A DNA stretch of 64,000 nucleotides, taken from the NCBI GenBank assembly GCA_958009055.1, contig OY253659.1:248001-312000 (forward strand), written 5' to 3'. How positions within the stretch are numbered: position 1 is the first letter of the stretch; each line of letters opens with the position of its first letter. Source of the stretch: Choricystis sp. odSpoLacu1. Taxonomy: Eukaryota; Chlorophyta; Trebouxiophyceae. Below, piece by piece: positions 29,901-40,629 of the stretch. The notes under the pieces are model-generated. The model made no database searches and was not told the origin of the DNA. It saw nothing but the letters and a program-made list of their open reading frames with translations. The position numbers were made by a program, and so were the translations under genes.

Positions 29901-31934
29901 GTGAACGACCTTGACCTGGCCGTCACCCCGCCCCCTGCGTCTGGAGCAGTGTCTCTCCCCTCCCCCCTCCCCGGCAACGGGGGGCGGGACGCGGTCAACA
30001 CGGTGGAGCGGGTGGTGCTGCCGAGGCCGGTCGCGGGCGTGGTGCGCATCACTGTGACTGGGCGCTCCATCCCGTACGCCCCCCAACCCTACGCCCTGGC
30101 GGTGCATGGTGCCGTGGAGGGCGACCTGCGGGCGGGAGGGGATGCGTGCCCCGCCCCCCCGCCCGCGTGGACACGGCCGCCGCCGGCGCTGACCAACAGC
30201 ACGAGGGTGAGCGCGTCGTTTTCGTTGGAGGGCGCGGCCGAGTGCGCCCTCACCAACACCACGTCCGGGGCTGCCACACCCGCCCCTCTGTTTGACTGGA
30301 TACCCTGCACGTCTCCCGTTGTTGTGACGGGGCTGGTCAACGGCGCGTTCACGCTGGCAGTGCGCGCGTCCGGCGGCGGCGACCCGCTCTCCGCGCCCAT
30401 CATTGTCGACGCCTCCCCCCCTGTCGCCGTCATCACCACCGCCACCGCGCCCGCGGCGGGCACGCCACGTGGCGCATTCTTTGCGTTTGGGGTGGGAGCG
30501 GGCGACGTGAGCCCGGGTGGCGTCACGTTCGAGTGCCGCCTCGACCGCGGCGCGGGCGTCGGCGCGGCAGACGCCCCCGCCACCGCCCCCACCCGCGTCA
30601 TGGGGGCGCCCTCCCTGTCTACCTGGCGCCCCTGCACCTCGCCCCAAGCCTGTGGCTCCCTGCCCAATGGGGTGTGGACGTTTGGGGTGCGCGCGCGGGA
30701 TGCGGCTGGCAACGCGCAGGCCACCCCCCCCACCAACCACACGTGGCGCGTCGCCCTGCCCAAGCACGTAGACGTGACGGGAGGCGATGCGGGGGGTGCC
30801 GTCACCCACGGGCGGGCGTCCTTCACGTTTGGCGTGGTGAATGGGGGTGCTGCCGCTGCGGCGGCGGTCGACTCCTTTTCCTGCACCCTCTCCGCCTGGA
30901 ACGCGACCGCTGGCAACTACACCATTGTCGACCCTGCCACCCCCTGCACCATCCCCAAGACGTATGACAACCTGGGGGGGGGGGGCTACCTGTTTTCGGT
31001 GGCGCTGGATGGGGGAGACCCCGCCCTTGCCGCCGTCGCGGCTGTCTCCGTCGCCACCGCCCCTCCGACCGCCACCCTGACCACCTCCCCCGACCGCTAC
31101 GTGGCTGCAGCCTCCGTGTCCCTGCAGTGGACGCTGTCGCCGGATGCGTCCGGCGCGGTGTGCGCGCTCCAAGGCCCCGGCCTCGACAGCTCCGCGTGGT
31201 CCGCCTGCGCCTCCCCCTCCACCCACGCCTCCCTGCCCGACGGCGCCTACGTGTTCCGGGTGGCGGCTGTCACGGCGGCGGGGGTGCAGGGCCCCCCGGC
31301 TGAAGCGTCATTCGTGGTGGACACGTCGCCCCCCCCGCCGCCGATCGTGGCGCTGCGGGCTGGCCGCGCGTCTGTCGCGTGCGGCGGCCGGGGCGCCAGA
31401 CTGACCGTCGCTGTCACGGGCGCGGATGCGGGGGGCGCGATTGGGTCGGGCGTCGCCGCCTTCCTGTGCCGCAACCTGGCGGCGCCGCCAGCGTCCCCCG
31501 CTGGCCCCCTCGCGGCTGCGGGCGTCACCCAGGCCGCCCGCCGCGGCGGCGCGGTGGCCAGCGTGGCGGACGCCGCCACCTCCACGTCCCCGGGCCGCAC
31601 CGGCAGCCTGGCGGTCGCGGTGCGCGGCGCGCGCGCGACCGCGTCGCTGCCGGCCGCCGCGTTGGGCCTCACCAACGACGGTGGCCCTTCCTTTGTGCCG
31701 TGTGGGTCCGCCTTTACGGTGACGGCTCCGTCCCTGCCCGCCGCCGTTACCGTGCAAGCGGTGGCCGTGGATGCAGCGGGCAACGCGTCTCCCGTGGGGT
31801 CGTGTGCTGCCATGCTGGAGCGCGCGCCCGTTCTCTCGACTGGCGCCGCGGTTGGAGTGGTCATCGCGCTGGCGGTGGGGGTGGTGGGCGTCATTGCTGC
31901 CATCATGTGCTGGCGGCGGCGGGCGGCGGCGTGA
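26920..31934 (+). CDS. large membrane-anchored subtilisin-like serine protease (S8) with PA and repeat domains
   Basis: Four exons (26920..27316, 27403..28357, 28452..29273, 29420..31934), 1562 residues. A signal peptide (MPPPTALALLAMLTTASAAA) is followed by an inhibitor-like prodomain. The catalytic triad is visible: Asp in GVLGMGDTGLDVDH (about residue 335), His in ASGHGTHCAGTAVG (about 390) and Ser in DRGTSMATPAVAAAALL (about 740). A protease-associated insert precedes the Ser segment (WRGNCSFGAKAAAAAAGGAA and IIANDGPGG). After the catalytic domain come a beta jelly-roll and several repeats of about 100 residues with paired Cys, WRPCTSPQACGSLPNGVW and FGVRARDAAGNAQ, resembling modules of bacterial and protist surface proteins. 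A single transmembrane helix near residues 1530-1554 (GVVIALAVGVVGVIAAIMCW) ends in RRRAAA. Plant subtilases are about half this length. Function: extracellular or vesicular processing, substrate unknown. Confidence 0.88.
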
Positions 31935-32011
31935 GAGTGTGGTGGTGGTGGTTTCGTTTCTTTTCTTTTAAACATGGATCTCTCGCTCCCTCGCTCGCTA
32001 CAAACAACATT

Positions 32012-33888
32012 TCACTTCACACTCACCGCCGCCTTGGCTCGCCGGCACGCCCCCAGCACCGCGTCCGCGGCGTCGGCATCGACGGCGCCGGCTGCCGACG
32101 CAACTAGATCGGCTGCGATCCCGCCGCGATCAATATCGACTCTAGACGGCGTCAAGTACTTGCCCACCGTCAGCACCAGCCCTGACGCATCCCCCAGCTC
32201 GTACACAGACTGGATGAGGCCTTTGCCATAGGTGCGGGTGGGGCCGGCAGATGGCAAACCACCACCACCCGCCACCACGGCGCGGCAGTTGTCGCGCAGG
32301 GCACCTGCCACAATTTCAGCAGCGGAGGCGGTGCGGTCGTCCACCAGTACGGTGAGCGGGGCGCGGCGCCACTTGGCGAGGGAGGTGGAGGAGGGGGTGG
32401 TGGTGTCGGCGCTGCCACTCCCACTGCCACCCACCCTCAACACGCGCTCCGCGTCGGGCCTCGCCCCCAGCGTGACAGCGACGGGGGCGCCGGGCTCCAG
32501 GAACAGGCCGGCGACTTCCACGCCCTCCGTGACAAGGCCACCCCGGTTGCCTCGCAGGTCCAGGACGATTGATCCCGCCCCCGCCGCATCGGCGGCAGTC
32601 AACGCCGCCTCCACGTCCGCCTTGGCGCGCGCGTTGAAGGAGTCCAGGTGGATGACGGCGGTGGGAGGGGACGCGCCCCCGCGGCGAGGAGGGGGCAGGA
32701 GGCGCCAGGAGACGGGGGACACAGCCGCAGGCGCGGTCGACGCCGCCATCTGGGCCGTGACACGCCGCCCATCGGGTTTGACGATGTCCAGGGTGACGGT
32801 GCGCGTTTTTGACGCCCCGTCGGCGCCCGCGGTGGCGATGGCGGTGGACACGGCGAACGGGGAGGCGGTGTCGGCGACGCGCACGCCGCTCACCCCCACC
32901 ACGCGGTCGCCCTGGCCCACGCCCGCCGCGTCGGCGGGGGAGCCGCGCACCAGGCCAATGACCCAGACGCCGGCAGCCGGGTTGGGGGAGGAGGCAGAGG
33001 AGGCGGGCGGCAGGGGGTGGCCCACCCGCCGCTCATATTCGTCCCCGGTGCCCAGGTTGAGCCCCACCCCGGTCACATCGTAGCGCGCCATGGCCCGAAA
33101 CTCGTCGGGGGACAGGAAGCGGGTGTAGGGGTCGTCCAAGCCAAAGGCCAGCATGCGGCGCACGGCGCGGTGGGCGGCGTCCGCGTCGCGCGGGGGCGGG
33201 GTCAACGCTTTTTCCAGTGCCGCGTCCCACGCTGCCGCGTCCAGCCCTGGCCCGCGCGCGTCCATGTAGTTGGTGGCCACCACGTCGTGCACCTCGTGCA
33301 GCAGGGCGACGGCGGCGGCGCGGGCGGCGGCGGCGGCGGCGGCGGCCTGTGAAAGGGAGAGGGCGGGAAGAAAGCGTGTCGGAAAAAAAAAAGGCGCCTC
33401 CCGAGATATTGTCGACCACGTTTCGCAGAAAACATAGAATTCGCCATCCAATACTCTCTCACCTTTTCTTTCGCAGGCAGCAGCCTGGCCGCCGCGCCGA
33501 CAACCGCGTCTGCCGCGGCGTCGGCCCTTTTAGAGGCGACCAGCAGGGCATCACCCGTGATCGTGGCGATTTCGGGAGTGGCTGGGTTCATCAGAGCCCA
33601 CGCGGGCGACACCGCGGCCAGGGAGAGCAGGGCGGACGCCAGAGCTGCGACGCCGCGAGTGACCCAGGTTGGCGGTGGGACAGCGGCCAGCAGTGCCCCC
33701 AGTTCTCCCCCAATGCGGCCCCCCGCCACGTCAACAACAGCTCGCCGACAGTCGTGGGAGCAGCAGCGAGGCGGGGCGCGGCCGCGAGTCGCTCGCCGCG
33801 CGGACGCCGCGCCCAGCCGCGCGGCGGTCGGCGCGAGCAGGGCGGCGGGCCACAGGGGGCGGCCCCAGGGGAGAGGGGGGGAGGGCAT
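32012..33888 (-). CDS. CTPA: thylakoid-lumen C-terminal processing peptidase (S41, CtpA)
   Basis: Two exons: 33463..33888 and 32012..33346, 586 residues. The N-terminus is bipartite: a basic transit region, then a hydrophobic lumen-targeting segment with an Ala-x-Ala site (ALASALLSLAAVSPAWA). The mature protein carries a PDZ domain (WVIGLVRGSPADAAGVGQGD, then RVVGVSGVRV) and the S41 core: SIVLDLRGNRGGLVTEGVEV, catalytic Ser in DDRTASAAEIVAGALRDN and catalytic Lys in TYGKGLIQSVYELGD. CtpA removes the C-terminal extension of photosystem II protein D1 so that the manganese cluster can assemble. Length and motif order are typical. Catalytic residues are intact. The intron (116 nt) falls after LLPAKEK. 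Confidence 0.9.
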
Positions 33889-33964
33889 GAGAGGGTGCAG
33901 AGGTGTCAATGCGCAGGGCCAGAAGCCAAGTGCCCTCCCGCCTGTCGAAAAGGAGACAGCGAGA

Positions 33965-34042
33965 AGAGTGTTTATGTTCGTCAGTCGTCGGGCTTTCGCT
34001 CAAAGAGTGTTTATGTTCGTCAGTCGTCGGGCTTTCGCTCAA
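33965..34042. repeat. 39-bp perfect tandem duplication (two copies)
   Basis: Two adjacent identical 39-bp units starting AGAGTGTTTATGTTCGTCAG and ending in GGGCTTTCGCTCA lie in the intergenic gap between the CtpA start (33888) and the ABHD17-like start (34165). The unit is much less GC-rich than its surroundings and appears nowhere else that I can see in the window. Confidence 0.85.
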
Positions 34043-34164
34043 AAACCGGCGTTTCAAACGCGTGCCACAATCCAATGGCCCCGACCCTGCCCACCCCGTG
34101 AATCCAGCCTGCAGCGCTTCCTCTCTGCCTTGCCATCGCCAACCGCCACCTCTCGCCCCTCAAA

Positions 34165-35075
34165 ATGGCGTCCGCCGTTGTCAGCGCCATCGTGGGCGCG
34201 TTTGCGTTTCGCCCCCCCCCCCCCCGGCTACGACGTCATGTCCAAACCTGACGGCTCGCTGGGCATCGTGCTGCGGTGAGGGAGTGTGTGTGTGTGTGTG
34301 GATGGGAAACAGAGCAGGAAGATCAAAAATCAAAACTCACCCCGTCGCACCCGCCTTTCCTAGAGCCCCCACACACAAACCCCTGCCCGGCGACGCCGTC
34401 CGCCTGCGCACGGCCGTGGGGGACACTATCGTGGCCGCCTACGTGCCCCCTCCTCCCGGTGGGTCTGGGCTGCTGCTGGTGGCGCACGGGACTGCGTCTG
34501 ATTTGGGCACGACGCTCCGCTTTTACTCGGCGGTTGCCGCCGACGCCGGGTGCGCCCTCCTCACATACGACTACCCAGGCTATGGCGCCTCCTCTGGCAC
34601 CCCCTCCGTCGCGGGTGCCAACGCGGCGGGTGTGGTTGTGTTTGATCACGCGGTGTCGACGCGGGGGCACGCGGCAGAGGAGGTCGTGTTGTACGGCCAA
34701 TCCATCGGGTCGGGCCCGACCCTCCACGTGGCATCCACCCTGCCCTCCGCCTCCACCATCGCTGGCGTGGCTCTACACGCCGCCTTTGCAGGCATCGTGG
34801 GCAACGCGGCTGGAGTGGGGTGGTGGCCGGCCGCGCTGGAGGCGTGGCCCAACGCGGCAAGGGTTAAAAAGTTAACCTGCCCCGTGCTGGTCGCACACGG
34901 CGAGAGAGACGTCATCGTCCCCGTCGCCCAGGCGCGCGCCCTGACGGCGGCGGCGGGGGGGAGGGCGGTCACATTCTACCCGCCAGACGCGGGGCATGAT
35001 GATGTGCAGGTGGCGGGCGGCTACCACACAGCAGTGCAGCGGTTTGTGCGGCGGTGCATTGCGGATGGTTTATGA
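34165..35075 (+). CDS. ABHD17/FAM108-like alpha/beta hydrolase, frame break in C14
   Basis: Exons 34165..34275 and 34364..35075. The start MASAVVSAIVGAFAFRPPPP matches family N-termini (Met, short helix, FAF-x-PP), but a 14-base C-run (34212..34225) puts it one base out of phase with GYDVMSKPDGSLGIVL and all that follows. With 13 C the gene is exactly 274 codons. The hydrolase core has LLLVAHGTASDLGTTL, LLTYDYPGYGASSGTP, the nucleophile in VLYGQSIGSGPTLHVAS, an Asp in VAHGERDVIVPV and a His in DAGHDDVQ. Animal ABHD17 proteins depalmitoylate membrane proteins such as Ras; animal members have an N-terminal Cys cluster that is not present here, so that activity is not assured. Confidence 0.75.
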
Positions 35076-35122
35076 AAACACTTGTTTTACCAAACCTCGG
35101 TTCATTCTTTTCATTTCTCTCT

Positions 35123-36190
35123 CTACAAGTCTATGGCCTCGTCCCTCTGCCCACCCGACACCACCTCCAGTATGGCGGCCGCCACGGCCGCAGGGCGCGT
35201 GACCATGGACACGTGTCCCCCGCCGCGCACCGTGACAACCCGGGGCGACACTCCAGACGCCTCCTTCAGCCGCCTGGCAAACCCCAGCCACTGGTGGTCA
35301 TCCCCAGTCACATCCGCGTCAAAGTGAATGTAGACGAGGGTGGGGGCGTGGCGCCTGGTGACAGCTTTTTTAAACCCGGGCAGCGGGTGCGAATCAAAGG
35401 CCGGCCCCATCGCCTCGTACACGCTCCTCGCGTATACGTCGGCCGCCATGGCGTCCGCGGTGGCAGGGTCGGCATCATTGAAGTAGAGGCGGCGTGCAAA
35501 GGCGGCTTCAAGACGGGAGATGGGGTGGGAGGGGGAAAACCGATTCACTGGCACGCGCGCCAACAACCTGTCCACCCACCCCGTCAACGCGCACGAGACG
35601 AAGGATTCGCCCGGGGTCAGCACCCAGGCATTGGCCCACACCGCGGTGGTGATGGTGCCGGGTGGCAGGCGGGCGAGAAGCTCTGAGAGGTAGACGCCTC
35701 CATAGGAGTGTGCGACAATGATCGCTCCCTCCCCTCCATGCCGCCCTGATGCCTGTGTGTGAGCCGTCACGTAGTCCACCAGTGCGTCCACACATTCAGC
35801 AGTCGTGACGGCCGCGCGGGCGGGGGTGTAGCGCGGGTCGGCGTGTGTGGGTGCTTCATGCCCGGGCAGCGTGGGCGTGTGCACGTCAAACCCGGCGTCC
35901 GCCAGCACGCCGGCGACACCGCCAGACGCGTGGGGACCCGGATAGTGCCACACCCAGCCCCCCACAAAGGAGCCGTGCAGCAGGAACAGGGGGCGGCAGT
36001 GGGCATGCGTGAGGGCGCGGCCGGCTGGCGCGGTGGCGCGAGCGGTGGAGGCCAGGGCCAGCATCGCGACAGCTGTTGCTCGCCCGCGTGAGGTGGGCGG
36101 AGGCGCGAGGCGGGCACGCGGAGTTGAAGAGAGGGGCCGCATCGCAGCACCCCGAGCGCCTGCCCAGGTGTGTCGAGCGTCACAAAGCAT
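35123..36190 (-). CDS. alpha/beta hydrolase, methylesterase/hydroxynitrile-lyase-like
   Basis: A single exon of about 355 residues from Met 36190 (Met 36142, MRPLSSTPRARLAPPPTSRG, is an alternative and would leave a basic, possibly organellar leader). The core has the oxyanion segment LFLLHGSFVGGWVWHYPGPH, PTLPGHEAPTHADPRYTPA, the nucleophile elbow IIVAHSYGGVYLSELLARL, a cap region (TTAVWANAWVLTPGESFVS) and a C-terminal His in VRGGGHVSMVTRP. The HGSFVGGW and AHSYGG patterns and the cap are like plant methylesterases (salicylate/jasmonate methyl ester hydrolases). The substrate cannot be told from sequence. The acid Asp is likely in HFDADVTGDDHQW. It is tail-to-tail with the ABHD17-like gene, 47 bp between stops. 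Confidence 0.72.
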   Translation of the reverse strand: MLCDARHTWAGARGAAMRPLSSTPRARLAPPPTSRGRATAVAMLALASTARATAPAGRALTHAHCRPLFLLHGSFVGGWVWHYPGPHASGGVAGVLADAGFDVHTPTLPGHEAPTHADPRYTPARAAVTTAECVDALVDYVTAHTQASGRHGGEGAIIVAHSYGGVYLSELLARLPPGTITTAVWANAWVLTPGESFVSCALTGWVDRLLARVPVNRFSPSHPISRLEAAFARRLYFNDADPATADAMAADVYARSVYEAMGPAFDSHPLPGFKKAVTRRHAPTLVYIHFDADVTGDDHQWLGFARRLKEASGVSPRVVTVRGGGHVSMVTRPAAVAAAILEVVSGGQRDEAIDL

Positions 36191-36344
36191 CGACCACACC
36201 TAGCTCCCACCTACACCCCCGCCTCCTTGTTTTGTTAGGATCATCGATGCGTGCTTGGGTTTACATCCTCGTCAAAAGTGCGGGCTGAAAGAAAACAGAG
36301 CAGCGAAAAAAACATGTTTAATAAACTCTCTCTCGATTTTCACA

Positions 36345-37049
36345 TCACTCGTCCTTCTTCGCCTCGGCTTCAGCCTCCTCCGCCCCCGTCTTCAGCTCCT
36401 TCTCAAACTCTTTGGCCGCCGTTTGAAACGATTTGGCGGTCTTGCCCAGCTCCTTGCCCAGGGAGGGGAGTTTTGATGGGCCTGGAGTGATGTGAGTGAG
36501 GGGAAGGGTGTGTCAGCCGTTGGACGAGGAGCCGTTGCAATGCACATACGAGAGCGTCATCACGTCAGCGAGAGGGAGAGAGGCCGGGGCCTCCCTGTCG
36601 ACGCCCCCCACCACCCGCAGGCCGAACGACTGTACAGACGCCGCTGTCCCTTTCCCTCTCTCCTCCCTCTCTCTCCTCTCCACGCACCGAAAATGAGCGC
36701 AGCAACGCCCACGATGACGGCCAGCTCGGGCACGCCCAGGCCGAAGAGGCCGTGGCGGACGACGTCCTGGAGAGTGGGGGGGAGGGAGGGAAGGAAATCG
36801 TCGAATGGGCCAGCGCGGCGGTCGCCAGCGCGCCCGCATTGCGCACCACAGACCCAACCACGCGCATTTGCACGCAGAACGCTTCAACTATTATCTTCAA
36901 CTTACCCGTGCAGGCGCGGGCGCGCCCACCAGCCCCACGCGCGCAGGGCGGCGCGCCGGCGCGACTCCGGCGGCGCGGCGCGCGGAGCCGGCCGCCGCGC
37001 GCGGGGTGGCGGCGGTGGGCCGGGCGCGTGTGAGGAGGGAGGTCTGCAT
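36345..37049 (-). CDS. TATA: TatA-type subunit of the thylakoid twin-arginine translocase (Tha4)
   Basis: Three exons: 36906..37049, 36688..36766 and 36345..36481, 119 residues, found only by splicing since no long open frame covers it. Exon 1 is a basic, Arg/Ala-rich transit peptide (MQTSLLTRARPTAATPRAAA). Exons 2 and 3 encode the TatA module: LFGLGVPELAVIVGVAALIF with the conserved membrane Glu, then GPSKLPSLGKELGKTAKSFQ and the amphipathic helix TAAKEFEKELKTGAEEAEAE, ending AKKDE. The PSKLP hinge and KTAKSFQ-x-AAKEFE are diagnostic of TatA/Tha4. It would oligomerise in the thylakoid membrane to pass folded proteins carrying twin-arginine signals into the lumen. An in-frame Met seven codons upstream (37070) is an alternative start. 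Confidence 0.93.
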
Positions 37050-37260
37050 GTGTTGTAGTTTTGTTTGCATGTGTGGAACTGGGAGCGAAAGCAAGCGGCA
37101 AAAAAGAAAGAGTTGTGGATAAAAAAGAAAAACGTCGGGCCCGACCTTCTCACACCTCTCAGTCCGTTTTGTTTTAACTGCCACCGGGGAACGCGGCCTG
37201 ACCTGACGCGTCACCATAAGGTGGCACCGTCCCCTTATCTCCATTGATCCATAACACCCC

Positions 37261-38941
37261 ATGCTGCTGCTGCCCGCCCCCCCACCGCGCGCGCCGCCGC
37301 CGTCGCCGCGCACCGCCCTCGCGTCCGCGGCCGCCGCCTTCGAAGCCGCCACCCCGCCCGACGCCACCCTGGCCTCGCTGCATGTCGTGCCAGTGTTTGC
37401 ATCTCACAACACGGTTTCTTCCCGGTTCTCCCCCTCCCCCTCCGCCGCCCCCCCCCGCTGGACGCCCGGCCTCCCGTCCTGGCACGCCGCCGCCCTGGCC
37501 GACGGCGTGCGCAACACCACCTACGGTCGAGCCATTGCGGCTGCTGTGGAGCGGGCCAGTGTGAGAGCGGCTGCCAGGGCGGCGGTGGGAGGATGGGCGA
37601 GTGGTGGTCGTCGACGCTGGCGGGTCAGCCGGCCTTTTCGCCGCCCTCGCCGCCACCGCCGGCGCGCACGACGTCATCGTCACCGAGCCCCTGCCCGCCG
37701 TCGCCGACCTGGCGCGCGACCTGGTGGCTGGGGCGGGCGTCGCGGACAGAGTGACCATGCTGCGCGCGCCTGCCGCCTCGCTCACCGCGGGCGGCGCCCC
37801 CCCCCCTCCGCCCCCTCGGCGCCGACGTCGTCATTGCCGACGCTTTTGACGCTGGCCTGCTGGGCTGGGATGCGACTGCGACCCTTCCCGCCATCGTGGC
37901 GTGCGTCGGGGCGCCCGGCGTGGAGGTGGTGCCGCGGGCGGCCACGCTCTGGTGCTGCGGGGCGTCACTCTCTGTTTCTCCACCTGCCTCCTCCCCATTC
38001 ACTTCTCTGACCCCGTTGGACGCGTTCTGGTGGAGGGCGGGGTCTCCGTCAGCTGTGGATGTGGCCACCCTGCCCTTGCGCCCGCTGACGGCGCCTGCTC
38101 GCGTGTGGGCGGGCGCGTTTGACGGGAGGGAGAAGGACTACCCCCCCGCCACCCCTCTCCGCGGGGGCGGCGTGCCGATCACTCTCGCTGTGATCGCGGA
38201 GGGAGAACTCAACGCGGTGGTTGTGTGGTTCGACCTGGACATGGGGGGTGGGGAGGTGGTGACGACGGGTGAGTGAGGGAGGAGAGCGAAGGAAAGAGAG
38301 TTGGGGGAGGGAGCGACGGCACACACACGCGCGCCCGTCTCTCCAAAAAACCGATCCACCCTTCCCCCTCCCATGCAGCCCCCACCTTCATCAACCCCGC
38401 CGCCCCCCCCACCCACTGGGGCCAGGGCCTGCAGACGCTGGACAGGTGGGTGCGCGTGTCTCCGGGTGACCGCGCGCGCTTGGTCGCGCGCCCGCCGCCG
38501 GATCCTGCTGGGCCTGGGGCCCCCGCCGTGGCGGGGGTGCGCTTTGCGCTACGGAATGCTGCTGCTGGTGGTGGTGGTGGTGGTGGTGGTGCATCCTCCG
38601 CCCCCTCCTCTCGGTGGGCGCCCCGCCCCGCTTGGACCGAGGCCTGGGGCGGCGGCGATTCAATCGAAAACCCGCACGTCGCCCGCACCCGCTACGGCGA
38701 CCTGCTGCTGGTGGAGCTGGCCCAGCGGGCGCCGTGTGGCCGGTGGCCCAGGGTGGAGGGGGAGGTGTTGCCGTTGGTGCAGCACTCGGGGTCTCTTTTG
38801 TTGGACGCCTCCGCCGCCGCTGCCTCTCTAGAACGCGCCACCCTGCGGGAAGCGCACGCGGTGGCCACGGCGGCGGGTGCGGGGGGAGAGGGCGTGCCGC
38901 CGCCGGTGGAGTGGTTGGTCAGGGAGGTGGTGCGGGCGTGA
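37261..38941 (+). CDS. PRMT7-like protein arginine methyltransferase with two frame breaks
   Basis: Exon 1 runs 37261..38268, exon 2 38379..38941. Exon 1 changes phase twice, each time by one surplus base: near 37561..37600, and in a C10 run (37797..37806). Corrected, the order is an N-terminal region ([20 protein letters not shown]), SAM motif [49 protein letters not shown], then [22 protein letters not shown] and the THW loop [20 protein letters not shown] across the intron. These match the order in PRMTs. The usual double-Glu loop is weak: Asp replaces Glu in [13 protein letters not shown], so activity is uncertain. The gene may be real with sequencing errors or a decaying copy. Confidence 0.6.
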
Positions 38942-39047
38942 GCGAGTGTGCAAAAAAAAGGGAGGCAAACACACTGCTCCGTTTGTTTTTTTTCACGCCT
39001 TTTTCGCCTTTTCTCCGCTTCCACCCCCACCCCCACCCCCACCAAAC

Positions 39048-40629
39048 ATGAAGGCTCTCATCCTCGTGGGTGGCTTCGGCACCCGCCTGCGCCCCCTGAC
39101 GCTGACGGTGCCCAAACCGATTGTCGACTTTGCCAACAAGCCGATGATCATCCACCAGATCGAGGTGAGGGTTAAAGCGGGGGGGTTAAAGCTGTGGGAA
39201 TCCGAGGCAGTGTGTGAGGGACCGAGTCGGGGGAGGGGGGCAATGTGTGGGGGCGCGTCTGCTGTCCTCTCTCCCGCTCCGCGCGGTCCACCAATGCGTG
39301 CCGCCAAAATCTCGCGTGGTGCTGACGCTTCTCCCTTCCCCTTCCCCCCTCCCCCAGGCCCTCAAAGCGGCTGGCGTGGACGAAGTCGTGCTCGCCATCA
39401 ACTACCAGCCCAAGGTGAGAGAGTGGTGGAGTGGAGCGCGCATTGCCAGCGCTCGTTCTTTCGCGCGCCCGAGGACAAAACACGTGTGCGCGCGCGCCGC
39501 CCACGCCCGCGCCCCCCCAATCCCGATTGTCGCGCGAGCGGGTCGCCACCACCCGATGCCTTCCGATCGCGGGCGGGGGGGGGGCTGAATTGGGAAAGGA
39601 GCGCCGGGCGCAGCGGGGGAGGCTGCTGTGCTGGCCCAGGGTGCGAACCAGGGGAACGCTGCCCTCGCGGTTCACTTGCCAAATTTCACACCACCCAACC
39701 CACCCTTTCCACCCCAGGTCATGATGGACTTCCTGGCCGAGTGGGAGGCTAAGCTGGGCGTCAAGATCACTTGCTCCCAGGAGGACACGCCCATGGGCAC
39801 GGCCGGCCCCCTCGGCCTCGCGCGCGCCATTTTGGACGACGGCTCGGGTGACCCGTTCTTCGTCCTCAACTCGGACGTCATCTGCGAGTTCCCGCTGGCC
39901 GAGATGCTGGCCTTCCACCGCGCCAAGGGCGCGGAAGGCACCATTTTGGTGACCCGGGTGTCGGACCCATCCAAATATGGTGTGGTGGTGGTGGACGCCG
40001 ACGAAAAAGTGGAGCGTTTTGTCGAGAAACCCCAGACTTTCGTGGGCGACCGCATCAACGCCGGCATCTACTGCCTGTCCCCCTCTGTGCTCAACCGCAT
40101 CGAGGACCGGCCAACGTCGATTGAGAAGGAGACGTTCCCCGCCATCTGTGCCGACTCCAAACTGTTTGCGTTCACGCTGCCCGGCTACTGGATGGACGTC
40201 GGCCAGCCGCGCGACTACTTGACCGGGCTGGGCCTGCACCTTGGCTCGCTGCGGCGCAAGGGCGGGGCGGAGCTGACTGAAGGGCCCGGGATTGAGGGCA
40301 ATGTGCTCATCGACCCGTCTGCCAAAATCGGCACAGGCTGCAAGATCGGCCCCAACGTCGCCATCGGCAAGGACTGCGTCATCGGGGACGGCGTCCGCAT
40401 CCGGGACGCGGTGCTGCTGCACCGGGTGACGATCAAGGACCACGCGCGTGTCGCGGACTCGATTGTGGGCTGGGAGTCGTCTGTGGGCAAATGGGCGCGC
40501 GTGGAGAACAAGGCCGTCATCGGCGAGGACTGCCACGTGGCGGACGAGGTCCTGCTCAACGGCACGATCGTGCTGCCGCACAAGGAATTGAAAATTTCGT
40601 ACATGGATCCGGGAACGATTGTGATGTGA
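39048..40629 (+). CDS. GMPPB: GDP-mannose pyrophosphorylase beta subunit (mannose-1-phosphate guanylyltransferase)
   Basis: Three exons: 39048..39164, 39358..39414 and 39718..40629, 361 residues, the standard family length. The nucleotide-binding start is [20 protein letters not shown] with [13 protein letters not shown]; then [70 protein letters not shown] and [14 protein letters not shown]. The last 100 residues are left-handed beta-helix hexapeptides ([20 protein letters not shown], then [15 protein letters not shown]). It makes GDP-mannose from mannose-1-phosphate and GTP in the cytosol, feeding N-glycans, GPI anchors and ascorbate. Intron 2 (303 nt) is the longest seen in the window. Confidence 0.96.

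Noticed and set aside
37561..37601. A possible 41-nt mini-intron with a GTGAGAG donor in the PRMT-like gene.
   Set aside because: The only AG close enough (37600..37601) does not restore the phase needed for [13 protein letters not shown], and 41 nt is far below the 86-nt minimum seen here.
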